Positions 9,329-17,426 are shown, numbered from the stretch's first letter. The stretch is 64,000 nt of DNA from an uncultured Collinsella sp. (GCA_959599095.1 CAUGGC010000001.1:1-64000); one strand, 5' to 3'. Notes: generated from the sequence alone by a model not told the origin. Numbers and translations are program-made.

Positions 9329-10129
9329 TTAGCAAGCACCTCCACCGGTAAAGACCTCAACGACCGTGAGGAGAACAATCTTCAAGTCCGTGATGAGGCC
9401 GCGCTTGGCGATGTACTCCAAATCACGGCGGACCATCCCGTCGAAGTCGGTGTCGTTGCGATCGGTCACCTGCCACCAGCCGGTGATGCCGGGCTTAACG
9501 GACAGACGCTGCAGGTCGTACTCGGTGTACTCCGCAACCTCGTTGGGCAGCGGCGGGCGCGGGCCCACGACAGACATCTGGCCCAAGAACACGTTGAGGA
9601 ACTGCGGGAACTCGTCGATGGAGTGCTTGCGGATGAACCGGCCGATCCTGGTGACGCGCGGGTCCTCCTTCATCTTGAACATGGCGCCAGCGATCTCGTT
9701 TTGCTCCTTGAGCTCGGCGAGACGCTCATCGGCGTCTTTGTACATGGAGCGGAACTTCCACATGCGGAAGGTTGACAGGCTGCCGTCAGGGTGAGTCTGA
9801 CCGACTCGGATCTGGCTGTAGAACGGGTTGCCTTCGCTTTCTAGGCGAATTGCGGCTGCGAGCACCAGACTGGGAATTGCGATGATCGCAAGCACGACAC
9901 CGCTGAAAACGATGTCAAACGCGCGCTTCACCGCCCTGTAGGCCAGACGCGAGTTATCCCAGTCCATGACGGATTGCATGGCCTTGTAGCGACCGGCGCC
10001 CTCATGCCGGTCCATGGCCTGAGCAATCAGCGCCGCCCCCGCAGGCGTATTTGACTTTGTTACTTCTTTAGCAGCCACAGTTAAACTTACGTCCCCGTTC
10101 CCCAGGGATCCCCCAATCGATAAATTCAA
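9329..10129 (-). CDS. Undecaprenyl-phosphate sugar phosphotransferase (initiating glycosyltransferase)
   Basis: 266 residues. A hydrophilic N-terminus is followed by one strong membrane segment (about residues 73-95). The bacterial sugar-transferase domain then has MWKFRSM, SIDEFPQFLNVFLGQMSVVG, PRPPLPNEV and LSVKPGITGWWQV. It transfers a sugar-1-phosphate to undecaprenyl phosphate at the cytoplasmic face and thereby starts repeat-unit synthesis. The four-helix N-terminal part of WbaP-type enzymes is absent, so this is the short form. The farthest upstream start is a TTG with no good ribosome site, and a GTG about 17 codons downstream is an alternative, so the N-terminus is uncertain. Confidence 0.88.
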   Translation of the reverse strand: MNLSIGGSLGNGDVSLTVAAKEVTKSNTPAGAALIAQAMDRHEGAGRYKAMQSVMDWDNSRLAYRAVKRAFDIVFSGVVLAIIAIPSLVLAAAIRLESEGNPFYSQIRVGQTHPDGSLSTFRMWKFRSMYKDADERLAELKEQNEIAGAMFKMKEDPRVTRIGRFIRKHSIDEFPQFLNVFLGQMSVVGPRPPLPNEVAEYTEYDLQRLSVKPGITGWWQVTDRNDTDFDGMVRRDLEYIAKRGLITDLKIVLLTVVEVFTGGGAC

Positions 10130-10162
10130 AAATGCGAACGAATAGCTGATGCAACGTCTCCC

Positions 10163-10753
10163 TTACGTTTTGCTGGGAACGTCGAGCGGTAGCAGCTCCC
10201 TAAAAACGGAATCGCCATCGCCCACGTCTACCAGGCACCAGCGTTTATGACGGTCGATCTTTTTAACTCGGGCCTCTTGCCCCACCAAGGGACCCTGCTC
10301 TATGTGCAACACGCCGTCTTCTATGCGTGCGACGCTGTTGCGTACCACGCCGTCGTCATCCAGAACGCTGCGGTACCAATCCTGCGCATCGTCCGGCATG
10401 GGCATGTACGCCCGCTCCCTACTGCCGGCGATGCGACAGCCAAAGCTCAACTGAGCCAAAGCCCTATCGAGCGCGGCAGCATCGTGCGTGGCGACGAAGA
10501 AATATTCCTTGTACATGGGTTTGGTTTGGAGCGACCATGCGCCGTCCCGCTTAAACCAGAACTCCTTTTGCATCACAAAAGCGTCCTGCATAAGGTTGTG
10601 CGGGATTATGCGGCGGACCTTTTCGCAGGTCTCGCGCTCTTTTCCATGGGGGGTGTGGACCAGATACCAGCGGACGCGGCCGTGCCGGCTGTTGGTGGTG
10701 ACGCCGTTAAATGCGCCCGGCAGCTGCTCTTGGCGCCGTGCCGTCTGTTCCAT
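10163..10753 (-). CDS. loaP: NusG-paralog transcription antiterminator, LoaP/RfaH type
   Basis: 196 residues from an ATG preceded by a G-rich ribosome site. An NGN domain (WYLVHTPHGKERETCEKVRR, then FWFKRDG and YKEYFFVATH) is followed by a KOW-like tail (GPLVGQEARVKKIDRHKRWC). As first gene of the exopolysaccharide operon, it fits LoaP, which lets RNA polymerase read through long biosynthetic operons by recognising a hairpin in the nascent leader RNA. It differs from housekeeping NusG by its operon position and divergent sequence. Assignment to LoaP rather than another specialised NusG is an inference. Confidence 0.82.
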   Translation of the reverse strand: MEQTARRQEQLPGAFNGVTTNSRHGRVRWYLVHTPHGKERETCEKVRRIIPHNLMQDAFVMQKEFWFKRDGAWSLQTKPMYKEYFFVATHDAAALDRALAQLSFGCRIAGSRERAYMPMPDDAQDWYRSVLDDDGVVRNSVARIEDGVLHIEQGPLVGQEARVKKIDRHKRWCLVDVGDGDSVFRELLPLDVPSKT

Positions 10754-10776
10754 GTTCTCGCCCCCCCTCTTTTGGC

Positions 10777-10793
10777 TTTGCGATGCACGCAAA
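10777..10793 (-). promoter_or_regulatory. Leader hairpin just before loaP
   Basis: A short stem (TTTGCG paired with CGCAAA, five-base loop) lies in the presumed 5' leader, about 24 bases before the loaP start codon. LoaP-type proteins are known to recognise a leader hairpin, so this is one candidate. There is no direct evidence that it is the recognition element, and the small stem could occur by chance. Confidence 0.3.
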
Positions 10794-10846
10794 TGCAGGG
10801 GCGTTTAGAACAGGCTTCTCGCTCGCAGCTAGGCGCAGTCGCAAAA

Positions 10847-10968
10847 GTACAGGTTTTTGCATCTTCCGACATGCGACATTATACGAGCAATTAATCAGCG
10901 ATTGCCCAGATTACGCAAAATGTAATGCCAGTAGATGTATCTCCATACCCCTCTACAAAAACCTGTAC
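10847..10968. repeat. 13-bp inverted repeat flanking the exopolysaccharide promoter region
   Basis: GTACAGGTTTTTG at 10847-10859 occurs again in reverse complement at 10956-10968, with 96 bases between the copies. The interval contains a TATAAT box (10878-10883) facing the capsule operon. Similar A/T runs extend both repeats slightly. The layout could mark an invertible promoter (phase variation) or a two-site operator. No recombinase gene is seen nearby. Confidence 0.7.
10878..10883 (-). promoter_or_regulatory. Probable -10 box of the exopolysaccharide operon
   Basis: A perfect TATAAT on the minus strand, about 125 bases upstream of the loaP start and downstream of the two hairpins that end thrS transcription. 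No good -35 hexamer is seen at 16-18 bases, which suggests activator dependence. This is the only strong -10 candidate in the gap. Confidence 0.5.
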
Positions 10969-10981
10969 CTTTTTGTGCAAC

Positions 10982-11009
10982 AAAAAAAGCCGCTCAACCA
11001 GCGGCTTTT
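10982..11009 (-). terminator. Second hairpin terminator after thrS
   Basis: AAAAGCCGCT pairs with AGCGGCTTTT around a six-base loop, followed on the minus strand by a T run. It stands in tandem with the primary thrS terminator and would also stop readthrough into the capsule operon. Confidence 0.75.
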
Positions 11010-11023
11010 CTTATTTGGGCATG

Positions 11024-11059
11024 AAAAAAGGCGACCGCCCTATGTGGACGGTCGCCTTT
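11024..11059 (-). terminator. Intrinsic terminator of thrS
   Basis: An AAAGGCGACCG/CGGTCGCCTTT stem (extended by one G-C pair) with a short loop lies 23 bases past the thrS stop and is followed on the minus strand by six T residues. Confidence 0.88.
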
Positions 11060-11081
11060 GTTAATTGTTGTGAAGTTTGCC

Positions 11082-12845
11082 TTAAGCGCGGGTCTTGATC
11101 TCCTCGGTCACCTTCGCAACAAACTCGTCAACGCTCATCTGAACGGTCTCGTTGGAGCGATCGCGGACGGAGATGTTGCCGGCCTCGACCTCCTTCTCGC
11201 CCAGGATGAGCATGTAGGGCACGCGGTCAATGCTGCGGGCCTCGCGGATCTTGTAGCCGATCTTCTCGTCGCGGTCGTCGCAGACCACGCGAATGCCGGC
11301 CTCCTCCAACTTGGCGCATACCTCGTGGGCGTAGTCGCGGCTCTTCTCAGAGACGGGAAGCGCCTTGACCTGCACGGGAGCCAGCCAAGTGGGGAACTTG
11401 CCTGCAAAGTGCTCAATCAGAATACCGATGAAGCGCTCGATGGAGCCAAAGCATACGCGATGCAGCATGATGGGGCGCTTCTTGGTGCCGTCGGCATCCA
11501 CGTACTCCAGATCAAAGTTGAGCGGCATCTGGAAGTCGAGCTGCACGGTACCGCACTGCCAGGTACGACCGAGCGAATCCTCCAGGTGGAAGTCGATCTT
11601 GGGGCCGTAGAAGGCGCCGTCGCCCTCGTTGACCTCGTAGTCCATGCCCAGCTTCTCCAGGGCAGTGCGCAGGCCCTCCTCGGCGCGAGCCCAATCCTCG
11701 TCGGAACCCATGGAGTCCTCGGGGCGGGTGGAAAGCTCAACGTGGTACTTAAAGCCAAACTTCTGGTACACGGAGTCGATAAGGTTGACCACGCCCACGA
11801 TCTCGTCGGTCAGTTGGTCGGGACGCACAAACAGGTGGGCGTCGTCCTGGTTAAAGCAGCGCACGCGGAACAGGCCGTGCAGGGCGCCGCGCAGCTCGTG
11901 GCGGTGCACCAGGCCAATCTCGCCGGCGCGGATGGGCAGCTCGCGATAGGAGTGCGGCTTGGAGGCGTACACCAGCACGCCACCCGGGCAGTTCATGGGC
12001 TTAATGCAGTACTCTTCGTCGTCGATGACAGTGGAGTACATGTTGTCCTTGTAGTGATCCCAGTGGCCCGAGGTCTTCCACAGCTGCTTGTTCATGATGA
12101 GCGGCGTGGAGATCTCCACGTAGCCGGCCTTGTGGTGGATCTCGCGCCAGTAGTCCAGCAGCGTGTTCTTAAGAATCATGCCGTTGGGCAGGAAGAACGG
12201 GAAGCCGGGGGCCTCGTCACGCATCATAAAGAGGTCCATCTCGCGGCCGATCTTGCGGTGGTCGCGCTTCTTAGCCTCCTCCAGCATGTGCATGTGCTCT
12301 TCGAGCTCTTCCTTGGTGGCAAAGGCGACGCCGTTGATGCGGGTGAGCATCTTGTTGTCCTTGTCGCCCTTCCAGTAGGCGCCCGAGACGCCGGTGAGCT
12401 TAAAGGCCTTGAGCGCCTTGGTGTAGCAGATGTGGGGGCCGACACACATGTCGATGTAGTCGCCCTGCTGGTAGAAGGTGATGCGGGCGTCGTCGTCCAG
12501 GTCGCCGATGTGCTCGACCTTGTACTTCTCGCCGCGCTCCTCCATAAGGGCGATAGCCTCGGCGCGGGGTTTCTCGTACACGGTGAACTTGAGGTTTTCC
12601 TTGACGATCTTTTTCATCTCGGCCTCGATTGCGGGGAAGTCATCCTCGCTGATCTTGACGCCCTCGGGCAGGTCGACGTCGTAGTAGAAGCCGTTGTCGG
12701 TCGCGGGGCCGTAGGCAAAGTCGGCCTCGGGGTACAGGCGCTTGATGGCCTGTGCCATGATATGCGCGGCGGAGTGGCGGATGACGTGCGTGACCTCGTC
12801 CTGCGGGAGCTCGGCCACCGAACCGTCATTGTAGAGTGCCTTCAT
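11082..12845 (-). CDS. thrS: Threonyl-tRNA synthetase (short form without TGS domain)
   Basis: 587 residues, charging tRNA-Thr in the cytoplasm. The protein begins MKALYNDGSVAELPQ and runs almost at once into the editing domain (HVIRHSAAHIMAQA, GPATDNGFYYDV), so the usual N-terminal TGS domain is missing. The catalytic core has the zinc-site MNCPGG cysteine, HRHELRGALHGLFRVR (motif 2), GPKIDFHLEDSLGR and LHRVCFGSIERFIGIL (motif 3). The anticodon-binding domain (PVSEKSRDYAHEV onward) is complete. A longer frame to 12956 exists, but this ATG has an AGGAG site and lies downstream of a clear promoter. The leader is too short for a T-box. Confidence 0.96.
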   Translation of the reverse strand: MKALYNDGSVAELPQDEVTHVIRHSAAHIMAQAIKRLYPEADFAYGPATDNGFYYDVDLPEGVKISEDDFPAIEAEMKKIVKENLKFTVYEKPRAEAIALMEERGEKYKVEHIGDLDDDARITFYQQGDYIDMCVGPHICYTKALKAFKLTGVSGAYWKGDKDNKMLTRINGVAFATKEELEEHMHMLEEAKKRDHRKIGREMDLFMMRDEAPGFPFFLPNGMILKNTLLDYWREIHHKAGYVEISTPLIMNKQLWKTSGHWDHYKDNMYSTVIDDEEYCIKPMNCPGGVLVYASKPHSYRELPIRAGEIGLVHRHELRGALHGLFRVRCFNQDDAHLFVRPDQLTDEIVGVVNLIDSVYQKFGFKYHVELSTRPEDSMGSDEDWARAEEGLRTALEKLGMDYEVNEGDGAFYGPKIDFHLEDSLGRTWQCGTVQLDFQMPLNFDLEYVDADGTKKRPIMLHRVCFGSIERFIGILIEHFAGKFPTWLAPVQVKALPVSEKSRDYAHEVCAKLEEAGIRVVCDDRDEKIGYKIREARSIDRVPYMLILGEKEVEAGNISVRDRSNETVQMSVDEFVAKVTEEIKTRA

Positions 12846-12915
12846 GGGTATGTTTTCTCCTCTCGGATGCCTGATGCAAGTGCGTGTGATGCGCTCGGCG
12901 TTTTTGACTTGCATC

Positions 12916-12943
12916 ATTATAGGCAGGTTGCCTTGGTATACAA
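12916..12943 (-). promoter_or_regulatory. thrS promoter
   Basis: TTGTAT (12938-12943) and TATAAT (12916-12921) on the minus strand, with a 16-base spacer. The predicted transcript starts about 60 bases before the thrS ATG. This supports the downstream start codon chosen for thrS. Confidence 0.75.
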
Positions 12944-12944
12944 G

Positions 12945-12975
12945 CGCCCGCCGCACCTTAATGGCACGGCGGGCG
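12945..12975. terminator. GC-rich hairpin between the zinc-ribbon gene and thrS
   Basis: CGCCCGCCG pairs with CGGCGGGCG around a 13-base loop. On the minus strand it lies after the zinc-ribbon gene but lacks a following T run; a T run is present only on the plus side. It abuts the thrS -35 box, so it may act as a weak or bidirectional terminator. Confidence 0.45.
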
Positions 12976-13047
12976 ATTTTCTACGCATGCTTCATCGTGT
13001 GGGGCGGGGTGCGCGTGCGGCTTGCGGCCGGCCCGGCGATGGATGCG

Positions 13048-13479
13048 TTACTGGATGCGAGTTCGGCAGTAGGGGCAGACCTTCCAGTGCGCATCGAGCG
13101 GGCGATGGCAGCTGGGACATACGTTGCGAACCTGGGTATCGCACACCGGGCAGACGACGAAGTCCTTCTCGATGGGCGCGCCGCACTGCGGGCAGGTGCC
13201 GTACTGGGCAAGCTGGCGCTCGCGCAGGGCCATGTCCAGCTCCTGCTCCTCGCGGTCGGCCGCATAGGAGTGCGGGCGCAGGACCAGGTAGGCAATGAGG
13301 CCCACAAACGGGATAAGGGCGATAATGCCCCATGCAACGTAGGCGCTGGCGCCGCGGCGGCGAGCGTCGATAAACACATAGACGACCGACAGCACATACA
13401 GGGCGATGATAAAGCCAACGAAGGCATAGACGACGCCCATAAGCTGCGGCGACATGAGCTCGGAGATGTACTTGGACAT
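13048..13479 (-). CDS. Small membrane protein with double zinc ribbon
   Basis: 143 residues. Two hydrophobic helices (about residues 13-34 and 47-65) are arranged as in the phospholipase-D N-terminal (PLDc_N) type membrane anchor. A charged linker follows, then a C-terminal double zinc ribbon with four CxxC knuckles (CPQCG, CPVCD, CPSCH, CPYCR). The start is the ATG preceded by GAAAGG. Its function is unknown. The architecture suggests a membrane-tethered adaptor rather than an enzyme. It appears to be a single-gene unit. Confidence 0.8.
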   Translation of the reverse strand: MSKYISELMSPQLMGVVYAFVGFIIALYVLSVVYVFIDARRRGASAYVAWGIIALIPFVGLIAYLVLRPHSYAADREEQELDMALRERQLAQYGTCPQCGAPIEKDFVVCPVCDTQVRNVCPSCHRPLDAHWKVCPYCRTRIQ

Positions 13480-13574
13480 TACGGGTACCTTTCGGAATAT
13501 TAACAGTCCGTGCAAGTTTACCACGGGGTTTGTTTATATGGGACCACGGCTGGATACGGGTCTGACGCGGACAC

Positions 13575-13722
13575 AAACATCTCAATCTATAACAGGTGGG
13601 AGCGGAATCCAGGTCTAGATGTTACAGATCGAGACAAACGGAGGACCCGCCAGACTAACGTCTCGATCTGTAACATCTGGAACCCAAATCCTCGTCTAAC
13701 TGTTACAGATCGAGACAAACGG
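13575..13722. repeat. Tandem pair of related stem-loops
   Basis: Two hairpins share the arm TGTTACAGATCGAGA. The second (13660-13717) pairs TCTCGATCTGTAACA with its perfect reverse complement around a 28-base loop. The first (13579-13635) is a degenerate version with a few mismatches. Direct copies of GTTACAGATCGAGACAAACG end both units. They lie in the gap between the divergent zinc-ribbon gene and the glpA-like gene. Together they look like a REP-type intergenic repeat; no coding capacity is seen. Confidence 0.8.
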
Positions 13723-13853
13723 TTGCCGTAGTTGTCGGCAGACGAGGTTGCCGACGTTGCCGGGTCTCCCCTCGTCTGCCGTTGGCGGGTGTTGCTGGGC
13801 TGTTCGCCGCATTGCCGCCGCGCTGGGGGTGTGTAGACCGTAGGATAGTCTTA

Positions 13854-13868
13854 TTGACAGCCTGTCAA
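13854..13868. promoter_or_regulatory. Palindrome TTGACAGCCTGTCAA, candidate operator
   Basis: A perfect 15-base palindrome (TTGACAG-C-CTGTCAA) ends 17 bases before the glpA-like start codon. It is too close to the start to act as a -35 box. Its position near the likely transcription start fits a repressor site controlling the three-gene operon. The protein that binds it is unknown. Confidence 0.4.
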
Positions 13869-13885
13869 CTTGTCTGGGAGGCACT

Positions 13886-15340
13886 GTGACAGAAACGTTT
13901 GATATCGCGATTGTCGGCGCGGGCATCACCGGATGCGCCATCGCGCGGCAGCTCGCGCGGTTTGACCTGTCCATTTGCGTGGTCGAAGCGGCTAACGATA
14001 TCGCGCTGGGGGCTTCGAAGGCCAACGGCGGCCTGGTGCACGCCGGCTACGATCCGGCGCCGGGCACGGTCAAGGCGCAGGTCAACGCCCGTGGCTGCGA
14101 GTTGTACGGTACGTGGGCGCAGGAGCTAGGCTTTTTGTTTTGCCGCACCGGGTCGATGGTGTTGGGCTTTAACGACGAGGACCGCGCGCATCTGGAGCAG
14201 CTGCGCCAGAATGGCCTGGCCAACGGCGTTCCCGAGCTAGCGACTATCGGCCCCGAGCGCATCCACGAGCTGGAACCGCGCGCAAGCGCCCAAGCCACGT
14301 GCGCGCTATGGTGCCCTTCGACCGGTTACGTTGACCCGTTTGAAGTAGCCATTGCTGCGCTGGAGAACGCGGTCGCCAACGGGGTGACGTTTATGCGATC
14401 CGCGTCGGTGGAAGCGATTGAAGTCGCGGGCTCGGGCGAGGACGCGCGCTTTACGCTGGCGACCCCCGCTGGCAAAGTGCGCTGCCGCTACCTGATCAAC
14501 GCCGCGGGCAACGGCGCCGCCGACATCTCGCATATGGCGGGCGCCGAGGAGTTTCAGATGGTCTGGCGTCAGGGCAACATCGTGGTGCTGGACAAGGAAC
14601 CGCGCACGCTCATGCCGCTCTACCCGGTGCCGACGCCGATATCGAAGGGCGTCATCGTCACGGGTACCGTACACGGCAACACCGTGATTACCGCGACGGC
14701 CGCCGTGCGCGAGCCGGGCGACACGCAGACCTATGCGAGCGATGTGAACGCGCTGCTGACCGGCGCGCACAAGCTGGTGCCCGATCTGGATACGCGCCGA
14801 GTAGTACGCGCATTTGCCGGCGGGCGTCCGGTCATTAAGGGAACGAACGACTTCTTTATTGGACAGTCGGCCGTGGTGCCGGGGCTTTTCCAGGCGGCGG
14901 GCATTCAGTCGCCGGGTGTGGCAAGCGCGCCGGCCATTGCCGAGCGCATGGAGCTTGTGATGCGTGAGGCGGGCGTGAAGCTGCACGAGCGGGCGGACTG
15001 GAACCCAATTCGCCGCGCGCCGGACGACTTTGACCGCGCACCGCTGGCGCGCAAGGAGGAGCTGATCGAGTCCGATCCCGCGTGGGGACAGATTGTCTGC
15101 CGCTGCGAGACGGTGCCCGAGGCCGAGATTGTGGCCGCGATCCGACGCCAGCCGGGCGCAGTTTCGGTCGAGGGCGTCAAGCGCCGCTGTCGTGCCGGCA
15201 TGGGTCGGTGCCAAAGCGGCTTTTGCCAGGGGCGTGTGGTGGCGATTCTTGCCCGAGAGCTGGGGTGTAACCCTAGCGAGGTGCTGTTAGAGGATGTCGG
15301 ATCTTGGCTGGTTGAGGGACCGCTGAAGGGGGTGCGCTAG
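13886..15340 (+). CDS. GlpA-like FAD-dependent glycerol-3-phosphate dehydrogenase with BFD-type iron-sulfur domain
   Basis: 484 residues from a GTG start with a GGGAGG ribosome site. The FAD-binding DAO fold opens with DIAIVGAGITGCAIARQLAR (residues 6-25), followed by ALGASKANGGLVHAGYD. The C-terminal 90 residues form a BFD-like [2Fe-2S] domain (CRCETVPEAEI, then RCRAGMGRCQSGFCQGRV). This architecture matches the anaerobic G3P dehydrogenase A subunit family and its relatives such as L-2-hydroxyglutarate oxidases. With the next two genes it forms the known trio of GlpA-like, FAD/NAD oxidoreductase and DUF1667 protein. Glycerol-3-phosphate is the likely but unproven substrate; no glpK or glpF is in view. 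Confidence 0.85.
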   Translation: MTETFDIAIVGAGITGCAIARQLARFDLSICVVEAANDIALGASKANGGLVHAGYDPAPGTVKAQVNARGCELYGTWAQELGFLFCRTGSMVLGFNDEDRAHLEQLRQNGLANGVPELATIGPERIHELEPRASAQATCALWCPSTGYVDPFEVAIAALENAVANGVTFMRSASVEAIEVAGSGEDARFTLATPAGKVRCRYLINAAGNGAADISHMAGAEEFQMVWRQGNIVVLDKEPRTLMPLYPVPTPISKGVIVTGTVHGNTVITATAAVREPGDTQTYASDVNALLTGAHKLVPDLDTRRVVRAFAGGRPVIKGTNDFFIGQSAVVPGLFQAAGIQSPGVASAPAIAERMELVMREAGVKLHERADWNPIRRAPDDFDRAPLARKEELIESDPAWGQIVCRCETVPEAEIVAAIRRQPGAVSVEGVKRRCRAGMGRCQSGFCQGRVVAILARELGCNPSEVLLEDVGSWLVEGPLKGVR

Positions 15341-15341
15341 G

Positions 15342-16697
15342 ATGGCGAAATTCAAATCGAGTGCGATTGATTGCGGCGTCGTAGAAGCCGTACAAACGCA
15401 AGCCTTCGACGTGGTCGTTATCGGCGGCGGGCCTGCAGGCATGGCGGCCGCGCTGGCCGCGCATAAGGCCGGCGCACGCGTGGCCATCGTGGAGCGCGAG
15501 CAGCACCTGGGCGGCATCCTCCGCCAGTGCATCCACCCCGGCTTTGGCCTGTCGCACTTTAAACAGGAACTCACCGGTCCCGAATACGCACAGCGCTTTA
15601 TCGACCAGGTGCGCGCAACCGACATTACGCTGTTCCTGGACTGCATGGTGATTGGGATTGATTCGGGCGAGCCTACGGAAGACGCCGCGGTCCATACCGT
15701 CACGCTCATGAGCCCCGCCAGCATGCTACAGCTCACCGGACGCGCGGTCGTCCTTGCCATGGGATGCCGCGAGCGCACGCGCAGCGAAATCAAGATTCCC
15801 GGTAGCCGTCCCGCCGGCGTGTTTACGGCCGGTTTGGCACAGCGATACATCAATATCGAAAACCTCAAGCCCGGCTCGCGCGCCGTAATTTTAGGGTCGG
15901 GCGACATCGGGCTCATCATGGCACGCCGCTGCACGCTCGAGGGGATTTCCGTCGAGGGCGTGTACGAGCTCATGCCGTACGCCAACGGACTGCGCCGCAA
16001 TGTTAAGAACTGCCTGGACGACTTTGGCATTCCGCTGCACCTGTCCACCACCGTCACACGCGTGATCGGGCACGACCGCGTGGAGGCCGTCGAGGTAAGC
16101 CAGGTCGACGAGCACCTGGCGCCCATTCCGGGGACCGAGCGCATTGTCCCGTGCGACACACTGCTGCTTTCGGTGGGATTGATTCCCGAGAACGAGCTTT
16201 CGGTTGCCGCGGGTGTAGAGCTGGACCCCCGCACACGCGGCGCCGTGGTGGACCAGAGCCTGCAGACGGGCGTGCCGGGCATCTTTGCGTGCGGCAACGT
16301 GCTGCACGTGCACGACCTGGCCGACAACGTGACAACCGAGTCCGAGCGCGCCGGTGAGGCTGCGGCGGCGTGGGCGTTGGGTGGCGACGACGGGCAGAGC
16401 GCTGCGGGCACGGGCTGCGAGCTCACGGTCTCCCCTGCCGGCATTGCGGGATACGCACTGCCGGGACGCATTACGGCCATGGCGCTCACCAAGCTGAACT
16501 TCCGCGTGCGCCGGCCAGTCGATGCCGCCTGCGTGAGGATCTTGGCCGACGGCGAAGAGCTTTTCGCCGGCAAGGTCCGCGCGTTTAAGCCGAGCGTTAT
16601 GGAAAGCTTTCCACTGCCGGCAAAGGTGATTCAGCGCGCACTCGACCTGGGTGCCAGCGAGATTGTCCTGTCCGTCGATCCCGTCGAGGAGGCATAA
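15342..16697 (+). CDS. FAD/NAD(P)-binding oxidoreductase, partner of the GlpA-like protein
   Basis: 451 residues, starting one base after the preceding stop. Two dinucleotide-binding folds are visible: FDVVVIGGGPAGMAAALAA (about residues 22-40) for FAD, and RAVILGSGDIGLIMARRCTLEG (about residues 180-201) for NAD(P). A C-terminal FACGNVLHVHDLADNV stretch closes the FAD site. It belongs to the pyridine-nucleotide-disulfide-like group without a redox-active CxxC pair. It most likely passes electrons between the GlpA-like subunit and NAD(P) or another carrier, via the cysteine-rich protein encoded next. Confidence 0.85.
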   Translation: MAKFKSSAIDCGVVEAVQTQAFDVVVIGGGPAGMAAALAAHKAGARVAIVEREQHLGGILRQCIHPGFGLSHFKQELTGPEYAQRFIDQVRATDITLFLDCMVIGIDSGEPTEDAAVHTVTLMSPASMLQLTGRAVVLAMGCRERTRSEIKIPGSRPAGVFTAGLAQRYINIENLKPGSRAVILGSGDIGLIMARRCTLEGISVEGVYELMPYANGLRRNVKNCLDDFGIPLHLSTTVTRVIGHDRVEAVEVSQVDEHLAPIPGTERIVPCDTLLLSVGLIPENELSVAAGVELDPRTRGAVVDQSLQTGVPGIFACGNVLHVHDLADNVTTESERAGEAAAAWALGGDDGQSAAGTGCELTVSPAGIAGYALPGRITAMALTKLNFRVRRPVDAACVRILADGEELFAGKVRAFKPSVMESFPLPAKVIQRALDLGASEIVLSVDPVEEA

Positions 16698-16700
16698 ACA

Positions 16701-17099
16701 ATGAGCGATAACGCGATCGAAACGCTGCAGTTCAACTGCACCACCTGCCCATCCGAGTGCCTCCTGACCGTAGAGGTGGAGCGCGACGCCAATGGCGCCG
16801 TGGCACAGGTGCGCTCCGTAACCGGCAACAAATGTCCGCGCGGCGATAAGTTCGCACATCAGGAGCTCACCTGCCCCATGCACGTGCTCACCACAACTGT
16901 GGCCGTATCCGGCGGCGACGAGGCGCTGCTGCCCGTGCGCACGGCCGAAGCCATCCCGCTGGCACTCCACGCCCAAGCCATGAACCTCATCCGAGGCCTA
17001 GTCGTCAACGCCCCCATCCGCATGGGCGACGTCGTGCTGGAAGATCTTCTCGGCACCAACATTGACCTAGTCGCCAGCATGGACATCGACCCAGCCTAA
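16701..17099 (+). CDS. DUF1667 cysteine-rich protein
   Basis: 132 residues with CTTCPSECLLTV near the N-terminus (about residues 13-24) and GNKCPRGDKFAHQELTCP around residues 42-59, the hallmark cysteines of DUF1667. These probably bind an iron-sulfur cluster or zinc. The start follows the previous stop by three bases, so the three genes are one transcription unit. The family is almost always found third in this trio, which implies it is a structural or electron-transfer subunit, but no biochemical role is established. Confidence 0.85.
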   Translation: MSDNAIETLQFNCTTCPSECLLTVEVERDANGAVAQVRSVTGNKCPRGDKFAHQELTCPMHVLTTTVAVSGGDEALLPVRTAEAIPLALHAQAMNLIRGLVVNAPIRMGDVVLEDLLGTNIDLVASMDIDPA

Positions 17100-17159
17100 G
17101 TAGCTAATTAGGGACGGGACTCTTTTAGCTACCCCGCCATCCACCCCGCCCCTCCTCAA

Positions 17160-17222
17160 TTGCGGTGAAATACGGACTGTTTTTCGGCTCTAGGCCGCCC
17201 AAAAGTCCGCATTTCACCGCAA
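17160..17222. repeat. Family 1 palindrome, copy a (CGGACT subtype)
   Basis: Arms of 19 bases (17160-17178 and 17204-17222) begin with TTGCGGTGAAATACGGACT and pair with one mismatch around a 25-base loop. It is one of six copies in the window sharing the outer TTGCGGTG arm. It lies after the DUF1667 gene and may also end that operon. Confidence 0.85.
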
Positions 17223-17266
17223 CTTCTTTGATGATCGCGTATTTGGCTGTCACTCGGTTAGTGCCA

Positions 17267-17426
17267 TTTCAAAACTATGCCGGATTACGGGGCTGATTCG
17301 GAGACCCCCATCCATACCGGCAATTTTCGATTATTAATAAGCTGTCTACCTGCGGTTTTAATTTCGCGATTTTTCCCATGGTCAAGTTATACAGCTCCAG
17401 CCCCGTAATCCGCCATAGTTCTGAAA
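17267..17426 (+). repeat. Family 2 element, copy A (160 bp)
   Basis: Near-perfect 29-base terminal arms (17267-17295 and 17398-17426; two mismatches) enclose a 102-base centre with the core GTCTACCTGCGGTTTT at 17344-17359. Copy B at 18720-18879 has exactly the same length and core position but different arms. No open reading frame is evident. The gap from 17100 to 17582 contains this element, a family 1 hairpin, and a 15-base direct repeat at 17500-17514 and 17527-17541. Confidence 0.8.

Noticed and set aside
9329..10129. Assignment of the initiating transferase to a specific sugar
   Set aside because: The family motifs do not reveal whether galactose, glucose or another sugar phosphate is transferred.
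13575..13722. CRISPR array
   Set aside because: Repeats are inverted, only a few copies, with no regular spacers, and no cas genes are present in the window.
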